Part shown: positions 22,925 through 33,600 of the stretch, piece after piece
Layout: each line of letters begins with the position of its first letter
How positions within the stretch are numbered: position 1 is the stretch's first letter
Source of the DNA: Tribonema minus
Lineage: Eukaryota > Sar > Xanthophyceae > Tribonematales > Tribonemataceae
Direction: 5' to 3'
Assembly (NCBI GenBank): GCA_017506865.1
Contig: JAFCMP010000029.1
Location: forward strand, 400,155-464,154
DNA: 64,000 nt
Translations under genes and position numbers: made by a program
Notes under the pieces: model-generated
The model's input: the letters and a program-made list of their open reading frames with translations, nothing else
Database searches by the model: none
Told to the model about the DNA's origin: nothing

Positions 22925-25900
22925 ATGAAGCTGCCAGCAGCAGCCCGAGCTGCTGCCTCTAGGTGGTGTCACGTGCGCGTTAGGTGCAGCGCTCGTAACA
23001 GCACCTCCACCAGCGGTGCACAGCTGTGCAGGCACCTGGGTTCACGTTCAGCGTTAAATCTTGGTGGATTCTCGACAGGACTCTGGCACGGCCGTCGAGC
23101 GTGTGGATGCCACTTCGATGGCGGAAGGCGGTCATGGTCCACCTCGCTCTCGTCAGCAGCCCCACAGACGGTCGACGGCGGCCTGCACGAGGGATCGCCA
23201 GCTGACCCTGCAGCAGAAGCGGTGCCTGCAGACAGCAGCTTCGCGGACGTGATGCCCCTGGAACACAAGGATGTCGTGCGCCTCATGAGAGTGGAGGGGC
23301 GGAAGGGCAACTGGAAGTCCGTGCTGAACCTGCTCGATGAGGCGGAGGCGGGCAGAACGCCTGTGTCCCTGGGCCTGTACAACGCCGCCATCGCGGCGGT
23401 GGGCTCCACGGGGCGCTGGCAGGAGTCGCTCAAGGTGCTGTCGTCGATGCGGTCCGAGGGCCCCGTGCCGGACTCCATCAGCTACGACAACGCCATCGGC
23501 GCGTGCACGCGCGCGGGCATGTGGGAGAGGTCCATCGAGCTCCTCCTCGAGATGCAGGACAGGGGGCTGCGCCCCACCTACTTCAGCTTCAACTCGGCGA
23601 TGCACGCGTGCGGCAAGGCCGGCAACTGGGAGCTCACGCTGCACCTGCTGGAGCGCATGGGCGACTTCGGCGTCGCGCCCACGGCGATCAGCTTCAACAC
23701 GGCGATGAGCGCGTGCGCGCGCGCCGGCGAGTGGCGCCGCGCCGAGGCACTGCTGAGTCAGATGCGCGCCGCCGGCCTGCGCCCCGACACGGTCACGTAC
23801 AACGCGCTCATCAGCGCGTACGCGCGCGACGGCGACGTCGCGCGCGCGCGCGCCGCGCTCGCCGCCATGTCCGAACTTCAACTCCAGCCGGACGTGCTCA
23901 GCTACAACGCGGCGCTGCACGCGTGCGCCGTGCGCGGCGACGCGGTCGCGGCGATGGAGCTCTTCGACGCGCTGCGCGCCGCCGCGCCGCGCGGCGTCGC
24001 GCCGACGGAGTCGACGTTCGACGTCCTCGTGCGCGCGTGCGCGCGCGCGCGCGCGACAACGCCCGCACCCTCGCCGCCCTCGAGGCGATGCGCGCCGCGG
24101 GACCGCACGCGGCGCGCCCGGACACGTACGCCGCCGCCATCTCGGCGCTCGCGCGCGGCGGCGCGTGGCGCGAGGCGCTCGACGCCTTCGACGAGCTGCG
24201 CGTCCACCCCGGCGCGGCGCCGCAGCTCGCCGCGTTCCTCGCGGCGGTGACGGCGTGCGGGCGCGCGCGGCGCTGGCCGGAGGTGGTGCGCCTGCTGCGC
24301 GAGATGCGCGCGCGGAAGCTGCGGCTGGGGGTCCACGTCATGAATACGGCGGCGGCGGCGGGGTGAGCCCCCTCACCTTCACCCTGACCCTGGTCCTAAC
24401 CCCAGGACTGGTATGTGCATGTGGCCTCCGTTTCATTTTATACTATTCCATAGGTGGTGTGCCTGCTGGGCAAGATGTGCGCGCGCGGGCTGCGGCTGGG
24501 GTCGATGCCATGAACACGGCGGCAGCGGCGGGGTGAGCTGATAACGAGTGCCTTGGGTGTAGATGCAGTATCTTGCTGTCGGGTGAGCTGATAACGACTG
24601 CCTTGAGTCTAGGTGCAGTATCTTGTTAGGGGGCTGCGGCTGGGCGCCGACGCCATGAACACGGCGGCGGCGGCGGGGTGAGCTGGCGGGTCGTGACTTC
24701 TGCCTTGAGTGTGGAAGTGGTGACGTTTGCTGTTGCTTCTCCTGAGAAGCCTGTGCCTCTATGGCGATGATTGCTTTGGCATACGAGTCAGCACGATCGC
24801 GTGGGTCAGTGACCTCATTGCGAGCACGCAGACATGCTTCAAAAGCCTTGTGCGTCGACGTGCGGCCCTTACCCTCTCTGTCAAACCTCAGCCTGCTCGG
24901 CGGGCGAGCTATCAACGCTGCACACGGCCTGGCATATCTATACTTCACTGTATCAATGACCACGTGGCGGGTGTGCGTACCCACAGGCGCCAACCTTACT
25001 GCAATGCGCCGTGGTACACACTGGCTTCACTGTGTCAGCAACCCCCACGTGGCTGCTACGAGCTCCCAACTTCACTACCACGTGCTGTGCGCCGCCGCAA
25101 TGCACAGCTGCACATCACTGCATCGCTGACCACGTGGCTGGTGTGTGCGCCCCAGAGGCTCCCGACCTCACTGCGGCGCGCTGTGTGCCACCTAACCCTA
25201 ACCCTAACCCTAAGCCCTAACCCGCAATGCGAAGCTGCGTGGCAGGGCTCCTGACCCCACTGCGGAGCTTTGTGTGCCGCCTAACCCTAACCCTCACCTT
25301 AACTCCAAACCCTAACCTTAAACCCTAATTTGCAATGCGCAGCTGCGTTGCGGGCGAGCGGGCGGCGGCGGAGGCGCTCGTGCGCGAGATGACGGCGGGG
25401 GAGGGGGAGTGGGGGGAGGCGATCAAGGCGGACACGGACACGTACAACACGCTCATGGCCGCGTGCGCAAAGGTGGGTCTGGCCTAACCCTTATCTTAGG
25501 GCGCGGGCAGTGGCGGCTGCGATGCGCGGCGTGTGGAGCGTTGCTACACTCATGGCCGCGTGCGCAAAGGTGGGGGTCGGACCCAACCCTAGCCCTAGGG
25601 TGTGGGCAGTTGCGGTTGCACTGTGCGGCATGAGGAGCGCCGCACGCCCGCTTGCTGCGGTGTGTCGTGCTGCAGTGAATGCTGGGTGTATGAGAGTGAA
25701 ACCGAAAGGGGCAGAGAGAATGTCATCGCGGCTGATGAAGTGCCGACACAAGGAGTGGTGCATCACGCGCTTGCGCTGCGCAATGTTTTCCGGCGCAGCC
25801 GCTGCAGCGCCGTGCGCGCTACGGCGGATGCAGACGTGAGGGCTGCGGCTGTTGCAGTGTCCAGTGAGTGGAGTGCCACGCGCTTGAAGTCTGCAGCTGC

Positions 25901-26958
25901 TCAAATGCAGATTTGTGGAGGTAGCCACGAGGAACCCCACGTTGCCGCGGAATCGCACTTGAAGTACAGCTGAACTGTGATCGCTGCCTCAACAAAACGG
26001 AAGTCAGTGCACCCTTCCTTTGGCTTGCGGCTAGCACCGTGTATGCGTGCACCCCTTGATGGACTTTCTTGCCGAACCGCATCCGCTTACAATCCACTAG
26101 AACCATGTGGACCACATTATCATTAAGCCGTGTGCTTTTCATTAGCAGAATGTCAACTGACGGGGGGCGCTGCGCGCGTTTGCGGACCTCAGTGCCATGG
26201 CCTGGCGTACCGACGCCGTATCCTACACCAGAACGCGTTGCGCGTATCACAGATCCTAGTTTCGAATGCACGATAATCATGCCCCAACGTCCGCACGCGC
26301 CTCATCTGATTCTGCTGCTGGACGCCAACTGGCAGGACCTCTGCGCCTGTTTTGCAGAACTGCGCACCAGCGGCCTGCGCACCGACGCCGTGTTCTATCC
26401 ACGCCAGAACGGGTTGCGCGCATCACATCGCTCTAAGTGATACACCATCCCAATACTCCAACTTCCAAACGCACCTCATCTGACTCTGATGTAGGACGCC
26501 GATTGGCCGGGCGCACGGCACCCAGTTTTTGTTGGTGCTTACCATGCTGCCAGCCGTCAGCCTGCGCACCGATGCGCCATCTTACGTTATTCCACAACAA
26601 AACAGGTCGCGCTTGATCTCAACACCCAGCGTCCGATCTGCCTCTGATGCAGGACGCCGACTGGCAGGGCGCGCTGCGCCTCTTTGCGGAGCTGCGCACC
26701 AGCGGCCTGCGCACAGACGCAGTGTCCTACAGCTCTGTGTTGTCCGCATTGGAGCGCGGACGCGCGCCCGCGGAGGCCGCGCAGCGCGTCATGCACGATC
26801 TGGAGCGCCACGGGCAGCACGCGACGGGCGTCACGGGTGAGCGCTGCTGCAGCTGCCGCCGCCGCCGAGCGCTAGCCACACTATTATAATCTGTAGTATA
26901 TAAGCCCCCTCTTGTGAAAGACCCCCCCATCAGGCACACGACGGGCTTCACGGGTGAG

Positions 26959-27004
<46 letters not shown>

Positions 27005-29037
27005 GCCGCCGCCGCCGCCGCTGCGCGCTAGCCGCACTACAGTACCGTATGTCAGGTGTGTTCGCCGCTGGCGCCACTCGCGGCGTTGATCAGCGCGCCC
27101 GCGCCGTCAGCACGCAATGCGCTTCGCGGGTGAGCGCTGCTGCTGCTGCTGCTGCGTCCGTCGTCGCGCGCCAGCCGCACTACCATAGATCGCGGGGGAA
27201 TGAAATCCCCCTCTCGCATAAGACCCCCTTATCGGGCAGCACGTGACGCGCTTCACGGGTGAGCGCTGCTGCTGCCGCCGCCGCCGTCGTGCACTAGGCA
27301 CACCACAGAACCGTGTGTCAGGTGACCCGGCCGCTGGCGACTCGTGGTGTCGGTCAGCGGGTCTGCGTGCGTCCACGCGCCCTGACTGTCGCACAACCGT
27401 GTTCAGGTGGACATGTGCAGCATGAGACGCTGCGCGACGCCGTGCTGCCTGCGAGGCACTGGCCACACACAGCGTTTCGCGTCCCACGTCTCCACAGCCG
27501 GACGGGTGAAGCTGCTCTGCGGGTGCGCGCCGCCGCGCTGCGCGGTAATGACGTCCGCCTTCTGCTGTCGCAGCAGCCCTGAAGCGCTTTTGCTTACGCT
27601 CAATGCCGAGCGCGCGTCGTGCGCGACCTGGAGCGTCGCGCGGGCAAAAGCGCTGCCACTGCTGCTGATGACGTACGCAGTGTGGGTATGCATGTATGTA
27701 GTGGCGCTCGCCAGTCGAAGTCGACTGAGTGCTGCCGCTGCGCACCCGAGCGCTGTGCCACGGCGCACCCCTGGAACAAACTAGAGATCGCGGGGGGACC
27801 AGAAGCAATGCACGCATTTGCGCCCAGGACCCGAAGGCGAAGCTCCAGAGCAAATTAACAAAAATTCCTGAGCGCTGCCGCTGCTGCGCGCCGGCCGCAC
27901 CCCCTCCCCCCCTTGCACTCGCGCTGACGACGCTGCGTTGTCAACGTGTGTCGTGGCTTGGCCCCATCGTCACTGACGACCTTGTCACAATGCCTTTCTG
28001 GACCGTACGACGTATACTTGCGTCTACATTCTGCCCTATCCCTGCTTAGCACTGCTACTCAACGTCGCCCCGCACGCGCAATACCCCCTGCTGTTCTGCT
28101 GGCAGATGCGGAGCTGTCGAAGCTCAAGCCTGTGGTGCGCGCCGCCGTGCACGCGCTGCGGCGGCAGGTGCAGCGGCACAGGGAGACGGTGAGTGGCTCA
28201 TTTGTCGTGTACCCCCATGTTCAACTCCGCACATTTTGCCAAGTAGGTGCTCACTTTGCCAAGTGGGTTCTGAAGTACATCCGTCACGGAAGTACATGTC
28301 TCAGAGTGTATAGCGGTGGGTATATATACTCAGATCGTGTTGACATGCGCGCCGCCGTGCACGCACTGCAGCAGCAGGTGCAGCGGCACAGGGAGACGGC
28401 GAGTGGCGCATTTGTCATGTGTTGTGAAGAATCATTCCGTATACGCTGCCAGGTAGGTGCTGAAGCGCATCCTTCACTGAAGTTCATGCCTCAGAGTGTA
28501 TAGTGGTCGGTATATATACTTGGATCGTGTTGACGTGCGCGCCGCCGTGCACGCGCTGCGGCAGCAGGTGCACCCGCACAGCAGGGGGCTGAGTAGGGCG
28601 TGTCCATCATGCACGGCTGAATGAGACACTGCACTGCGGCGGCGGCGGCCCCCTCGGGCCGTCTACCGCCGCGACTGCGTACCAGCTCGCACGGGCTGCC
28701 TCGCCAGCAGCGCATCAGCGTGCGCTGACACCTTACCAGCATGCTAAGCATGCTGCTGCTCAACTGCCTGCCTGCCGCTCCCGCGATCGACGCTGCGCCG
28801 CAGGCGGGCCAGGCTACCTACGTGCGCGTGCGCGACCCGCAGGACGAGAACCGCCCCAGCCGCGCGCGCCACGCCGCCGGCAGCGGCGGCGGCAGCGGCG
28901 TTGCCCGCGGCGCGCGGCGCGCCGACAGGAGCGGCAGCCTCGGCATCCCGAGCGGCGAGCGCGCGAACGCCCCCAGGGGGCAGCCGCGGGTGCCGCCCGG
29001 TCTGCGCAAGGACGGCGGCGACGGCAGCGCGCCGTAG
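22925..29037 (+). CDS. Pentatricopeptide repeat (PPR) protein, probably organellar; one frameshift
   Basis: Exons 22925..24362, 25343..25472, 26653..26836, 28106..28188 and 28804..29037 join in phase (about 688 residues) once a two-base shift in the GC run at 24039-24055 is allowed for. The N-terminus (MKLPAAARAAASRWCHVRVR) is Arg/Ala/Ser-rich like a mitochondrial or plastid presequence. From about residue 115 there are some 13 PPR motifs with the usual pattern, e.g. ISFNTAMSACARAGEWRRAE, VTYNALISAYARDGDVARAR and VSYSSVLSAL. After the shift the repeats continue cleanly (PDTYAAAISALARGGAWREA). The last exon is a Gly/Arg/Ser-rich tail. Family knowledge: PPR arrays bind organellar RNA one base per repeat for editing, splicing or stabilisation. 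No E, DYW or SMR domain is visible. The target is unknown. Confidence 0.8.
24039..24055 (+). other. GC dinucleotide run where the PPR frame shifts
   Basis: Upstream, the frame gives LVRACARAR; in that frame translation then degenerates into Thr/Pro/Arg-rich sequence with no PPR pattern. Dropping one GC unit restores DNARTLAALEAMRAAG and six further repeats. It is either a sequencing or assembly slip in a 17-base GC run, or a real frameshift allele. Confidence 0.75.
24363..24700 (+). repeat. Two downstream copies of PPR exon 1's end
   Basis: The exon end (LRLGVHVMNTAAAAG, then GTGAGC) is repeated at about 24445-24540 and 24632-24685, with CATGAACACGGCGG and the GGTGAGCTG donor preserved. The spacers also share a GATAACGA..GCCTTGAG..AGGTGCAGTATCTTG segment. 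Confidence 0.75.
24950..25330 (+). repeat. Roughly 80-90 bp tandem repeat ending in CCCTAA tracts
   Basis: Units containing CCACGTGGC, a GTGTGCG or similar word, CCCNACCTCACTGC and GCGC/GTGTGCCGCC recur about four times in the first PPR intron. The last two units end in CCTAACCCTAACCCT runs at about 25192-25222 and 25280-25330. Confidence 0.55.
26140..26600 (+). repeat. Upstream copies of PPR exon 3's start
   Basis: The exon start at 26653 (DADWQGALRLFAELRTSGLR) is foreshadowed by decayed copies at about 26150-26235, 26318-26410 and 26495-26590. Each keeps parts of TGGCAG, GCGCTGCGC, GCCTGCGCACCGACGCC and the following ACGCCAGAACGNGTTGCGC segment. Confidence 0.7.
26820..27300 (+). repeat. 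Downstream copies of PPR exon 3's end, with a CTG run
   Basis: The exon end plus donor (CACGCGACGGGCGTCACGG, then GTGAGCGCTGCTGC) is repeated near 26936, 27113 and 27240. At 26960-27003 the GTGAGCGCTGCTG context has expanded into a pure CTG run of about 14 units followed by CCG units. TAGCCGCACTAC and GACCCCC words recur between the copies. Confidence 0.75.
28330..28610 (+). repeat. Two downstream copies of PPR exon 4's end
   Basis: The segment reading VRAAVHALRRQVQRHRET with GTGAGTGG recurs at about 28344-28410 and 28535-28595. TATAGCGGTGGGTATATATA and a similar block separate the copies. The first keeps the open frame; the second is eroded. Confidence 0.75.
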
Positions 29038-30635
29038 CTTTCGCGCCGTGTCGTGAGTGCGCCGGCAGCTGCGGCGACAGCGGCGGCGGCGGCGGTGGTG
29101 GCGGCGGCGGCGGTGGCAGCGGCGGCAACAGCGGCGGCGCCGGCGCTGGCGCCGCTGCGGAATTGATGTTGTAAGGGCTATGATAGCAAAGCGCGATGAT
29201 GTATGTGCCCGTGCACGGGCGCGCTACCGGCATCAGCAACAGCCGCAGCAGCGTTTCAACCACGACAGGCAACATGTGCGCCAGAGACGCCAGATTTGGC
29301 ACATCTTTGAGTGCAGCATGGCGGCAGTGGCAGCGGCAGTGGTGGTGGCGGCAGCAGCGGCAGCGGCAGCGGCGACTGTGTGGCACAGGCTTCAGAGGCG
29401 TCAGATGTGTCAGAGAGTCTAAAGGTACGGCAGCGGTGCCAGGTCTTTAGCACATGAGATCAAGCTCGCAACAGCACTGGCCTATCCAACTGTTGCTGCC
29501 AGATGCCAGTCCACAAGAGCTCAGTAACCTACCGTGTGGCCTCCAATGCGCGGTGGCGGTTTCTTTTCTTGCTTTTTCCTCAAACAACCGCCGCAGCGAT
29601 GCCAGCGCCGTTGCGGCAGCGCATGAAGTAGTTGTAGTGTCGGGCCTAGTAGGCAGCAGCTGCGGCTGAGCGTTGTGGCAAAGCACGGACGCGGCGCCTT
29701 TATTTCCGTGATGCTGAAGTGCCTGTGTTGCCACGCGCCTGGCAGCGCGACTGCAGCGGGGGGGGGGGGGTGACGCACCGCTGCAGCGACATAAAGGAAT
29801 CATGTCAATATGGCACCTGGGCATTGCGGTGCAACGGTGTCACGGAAAGTGCAGTATGCATGCGGCACCGAGCGCTGCACTCTCGCGTTTTACTTAATTT
29901 CAGCTGTGCGCAGCCAGCGCAGGTTGTATGCGGTAACAAGTAATACACATAGATAAAGCTTTGTGATGACGCAGGAAGCAATGCATTTGGCCCCACAGGT
30001 CTCTTGATGATTGCCTTTATATGGGTCTTTTGGGCTCGCGTTGTGTTCCACTCAACTCATCGACTGCTCCGTCAGGCGCAGAATGGTGGGCTGTCATTTT
30101 GTTCCCTCACTTGCATGTCTAGGCTTGCATTGGCGCTACCCGCCTGTTGCAAGATGTCTCCTGCTTGTGAAATGGCAGTCAGCGATCCTGCAATGAGAAA
30201 CAGCGCGCACATCCTTCGATGACCATCGTGGGAATATGAATGATTCATCAACATGTACCCCACAACTACAGTATGAAGTTGAGCGCATTGACCCTTTCTG
30301 CTTGGATAGCTTGAAACGGACGCCAGATGCGGCTCCCTGATTGCGTTCTCGCTTGATGCTTTGTCTACGACAGGCGCGTTGATGGTGTTGACTGCCTCTC
30401 GTTTTGGAGTGTGGGCTGGCTGACGTCAGCGCCCTTTGGTCATGTTTGCAGGTAGTCATTTCGTTGGCTGCTGCTTGCAAGGTGGTCCTGTTGTAGCAGT
30501 CGTGTATTTCAACGCCATTGGCCATTTGTGCACACACGCACTTATTAGTCTACTTCTTGCCAGAACGGTCCAGGAACCTCCCCTAAGTTGAAGTTCTGTT
30601 CTTGAAGTTTCGTTCCGTTGTGTAAAGTTTCTGCC
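29038..30635. other. No supported gene
   Basis: Spacer between the PPR gene and the J-domain gene, both on the plus strand. It begins with GGC-rich low-complexity DNA (29070-29160) that is open in many frames; a second such stretch lies at 29320-29400, and there is an 11-base G run at about 29760. No frame shows a family motif. It must hold the 3' UTR and terminator of the PPR gene and the promoter of the J-domain gene. Confidence 0.4.
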
Positions 30636-33600
30636 ATGCTGGCTGTGCGGAGACTGGCGTCCCGGGCAGCAGCGCCTGCTGCTGTTGGATGCCGCATCTG
30701 CAGCCGGCATCGCCGCTTGCAACAACACTGGCCACCATATGCCCAATTCAGTCGACCTGTCGGCGCCTGTCTCGCTCGGCACCTGGCCTCCAGCAGAGGA
30801 AAGCCGCCGCCTCCACCACCCTTGGAAGGCCTTCCGTTTGACATTGACTCCAAGGAAGCTGAAGAGAGGTTTCGAAGGTTCTGCAAGTCGAAGGGCATAT
30901 CCCCGGGGCTTGCCATCAACAATTTCTTCAAGGGCAAGGCTGCAGCGGGCTATGACAAAGTCACAGCAGCCTTCGTCCCCTTCTGGGCCTTCGACTGCAA
31001 CGTCAGGACGTCGGCGGGGAGGACGGTGCTGCGCGAGACCCGCACGGGCTTCTCCGAGGCCAGCATGGTCTACGGGGGCTACAGCTACCACCGCTACCTG
31101 CTGCACGCCCTGCCCTCCACGCTGCTGGGCGCGGCGCCCTTCGACGCCAAGTGGCTCAGCCCGCCGCGGCCCGTTGGCCTGCCGATAGAGGTGGACGCGT
31201 GGGGCGTGTACCAGGGGACCGCGTGGGCGGTCGCGCGCGCGGCGGTGGCGGAGCAGGAGCAGAAGCACGCTAAGGAGGCGTACGGGACGTCGCTGCCTAA
31301 GGGCGAGGAGCTGCGCTGCGAGTTTGCGCTGCACGCCGTGCGGCGCGTGCTGCTGCCCGTATACGCCTTCGAGTACTCGTTCTTCGGGCAGGTGTTCCAC
31401 GTGTTTGTGAGCGGGCGGCGCGCGGGACCGGAGGCCTCGGGGATTGACCATGGGAACCTGGTGGCGTCGCTGGGGGAGGGGGCCAAGTCCATCGGAGGGC
31501 AGGTATGCTTGTTTTCTGATGATACCTACTGCTGTTGTGACAGGATGAGTCATTCGTCGTTTCAGTTGTGCGCCTGTGCGCATCTATCCGTAGTCTGCAA
31601 AGGTTGATATGGTATAGCTCCCTGTTGATACCCGCTGCTGGTGCGACAGGAGGAGACATTGGTCGCTTCAGTTGCGCGCCTGTGCGCACCTATCCGTAGT
31701 CTACAAGGTCGGCTGGGGAGGGCGCGAAGTCCATCGGATGGCAGGTATGCTTGCTCGCTGTTGATAGTCACAAACCACTTTAGAAGTTGAAGTTGAAGTT
31801 TGTAGGGGGGTCTGGCGCCGCAGTGATGCAGCTGTCGCCGAGTCCAGTTGCTGTTACGACAGGATGGGTCATTCGTCGCCTCAGTTGTGCGCATGTGCGC
31901 ATCTTTCGGCAGTGTGCAAGGTTGGTGTGCTTGCTCCCTGTTTAAGACCCACTGCTGCTGCGACAGCTGAGTCTTTCGTCGCTTTGGTTGTGCGCATGTG
32001 CGCATTTTTTTGCAGTTTGCTAGGTCGGCTGGGGAGAGTGCGAAGTCCACCGGCGGGCAGGTGTGCTTGCTCCGTTCTGAGGATAGCTTCTGTTACGATA
32101 GGGGGAGCCATGCGTCGGGGCACGCGCCAGGCTTACGCTTGTATTAGCTTGTAGCTTGTACCACGAAGACATTGCCACTGATGGTCTCAGCAAGACTTGC
32201 AGGGGGGGGGGGGGGGGGGTCAGGTATGCTTGCTTTTGTATTGATGATACGTGCTGCCATCACGGCAGGAGGAGTTGGCTCACCAGTGGTGTGGTGCGTC
32301 ACCACCCTGCGCGGCACGCAACCGCTTGATGTGTAATGCGTCACCGCTTGATGTGTGGTGCGTCACCACCCTGCGCGGCACGTAATTGCTGTATGTGTGG
32401 TGCGTCACCGCCGTGCGCGGTGCGTCACCGCCGTGCGCGGTGCGTCACCGCTTGATGTGTGAGCGTCACCATCATGTGTGGTGCGTCACACCCTGTGCGG
32501 TGCGTCACCGTTGTGCTCAGCGCGTCACCGCCACGCCAGGCACACGGCCGCTTCCGGGAGGCGATGCGGGCTCGCACGCCGCTGGGGCGCAAGACGAGCG
32601 TTTCAAGTACTTGGTTGGTGCTGATGTTGATCTGCAACCTCGCTGCTGGCACGTGAGCGCTGTGAGACTGAGATGGCACCGCCGCCGCCGCGCTGCCAGG
32701 TGGACGGCTACTTTCGCGAAGCGATGCGAGTGCTGGCGGGCTCGGGCATCGCGGGGACGCCGCTGGGGCGTATGACCGAGTGTTGAAGTTACTTGTTGAA
32801 GTACTTTCAAATTACTTGTTTTCGACCTGCGAGGGACCGAACACACCACAATCCTTCTGTCAAATCACGCGCGTGCTGCACTGCGCCGTCGCCGCCGCCG
32901 CACTGCCAGGTGGATGGCTACTTTCGCGAAGCGATGCGAGTGCTGGCGGGTTCGGGCATCGCGGGGACGCCGCTCGGGCGCATGGCGAGCACGTTCGCGG
33001 GGCGCTTCGTGGTATTTGCGCTGGGGACGCTCCTCACGGCGTCGCGCTTCGTCGTCGTGCGCTTCCCGCTGTTCTGGCCGGCGGCGATCGGCGGCTTCAT
33101 CCTGTTCCGCAAGGTGAGCGGCAAGCGAACGCTGATGCATTTGCATGAGGAAATCGGCACTCGTGTGGAGGCAGCATTGGTGCTGTGTCCAGCTGTGCGT
33201 CTGAGCTAGGATTACGGTTATGGTCAGGGTTCGCCTTTCGTCGTCGTGCGCTTCCCGCTGTTCTGGCCTGCGGCGATCGGCGGCTTCATCCTGTTCCGCA
33301 AGGTGAGCGGCGAGCGCTGCTGCATGCGCTGAACGAGGGAGTTCGTCGGGTACTGACAGTGAGGCAGCCATTGATCTCGCCTTGCTATGAGTGCGTGTCT
33401 GGTCAAGGGTGAAGGGAAGGGCTACGGGAAGGAGCAGAGGTGCGTTTAGAGGGATTCTGTTCCGCAAGGTGAGTGGCGAGCGAGCGCCGGTGAATTTGCA
33501 TCACTGCATGAATGATCGGTGGAGGCAGCACTACCCCTACCCCTATTTGTGATGGTTAAGGCATGGGAGGCAAACTCGGCACGCGGGGGGGGGGGGGGGG

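Noticed and set aside
23153-23920. 255-codon open frame on the minus strand
   Set aside because: Antisense shadow of the PPR repeats.
30456-31583. 375-codon open frame on the minus strand
   Set aside because: It is the complement of the first J-domain gene exon, whose plus-strand frame has a presequence, correct donor and phase-matched downstream exons. The minus translation is Arg/Pro/Ala-rich without motifs.
32698-32770. Apparent duplicate exon 2 of the J-domain gene
   Set aside because: It reads well for about 24 codons but ends without a donor and leaves the frame. The longer copy at 32910 has both borders in phase.
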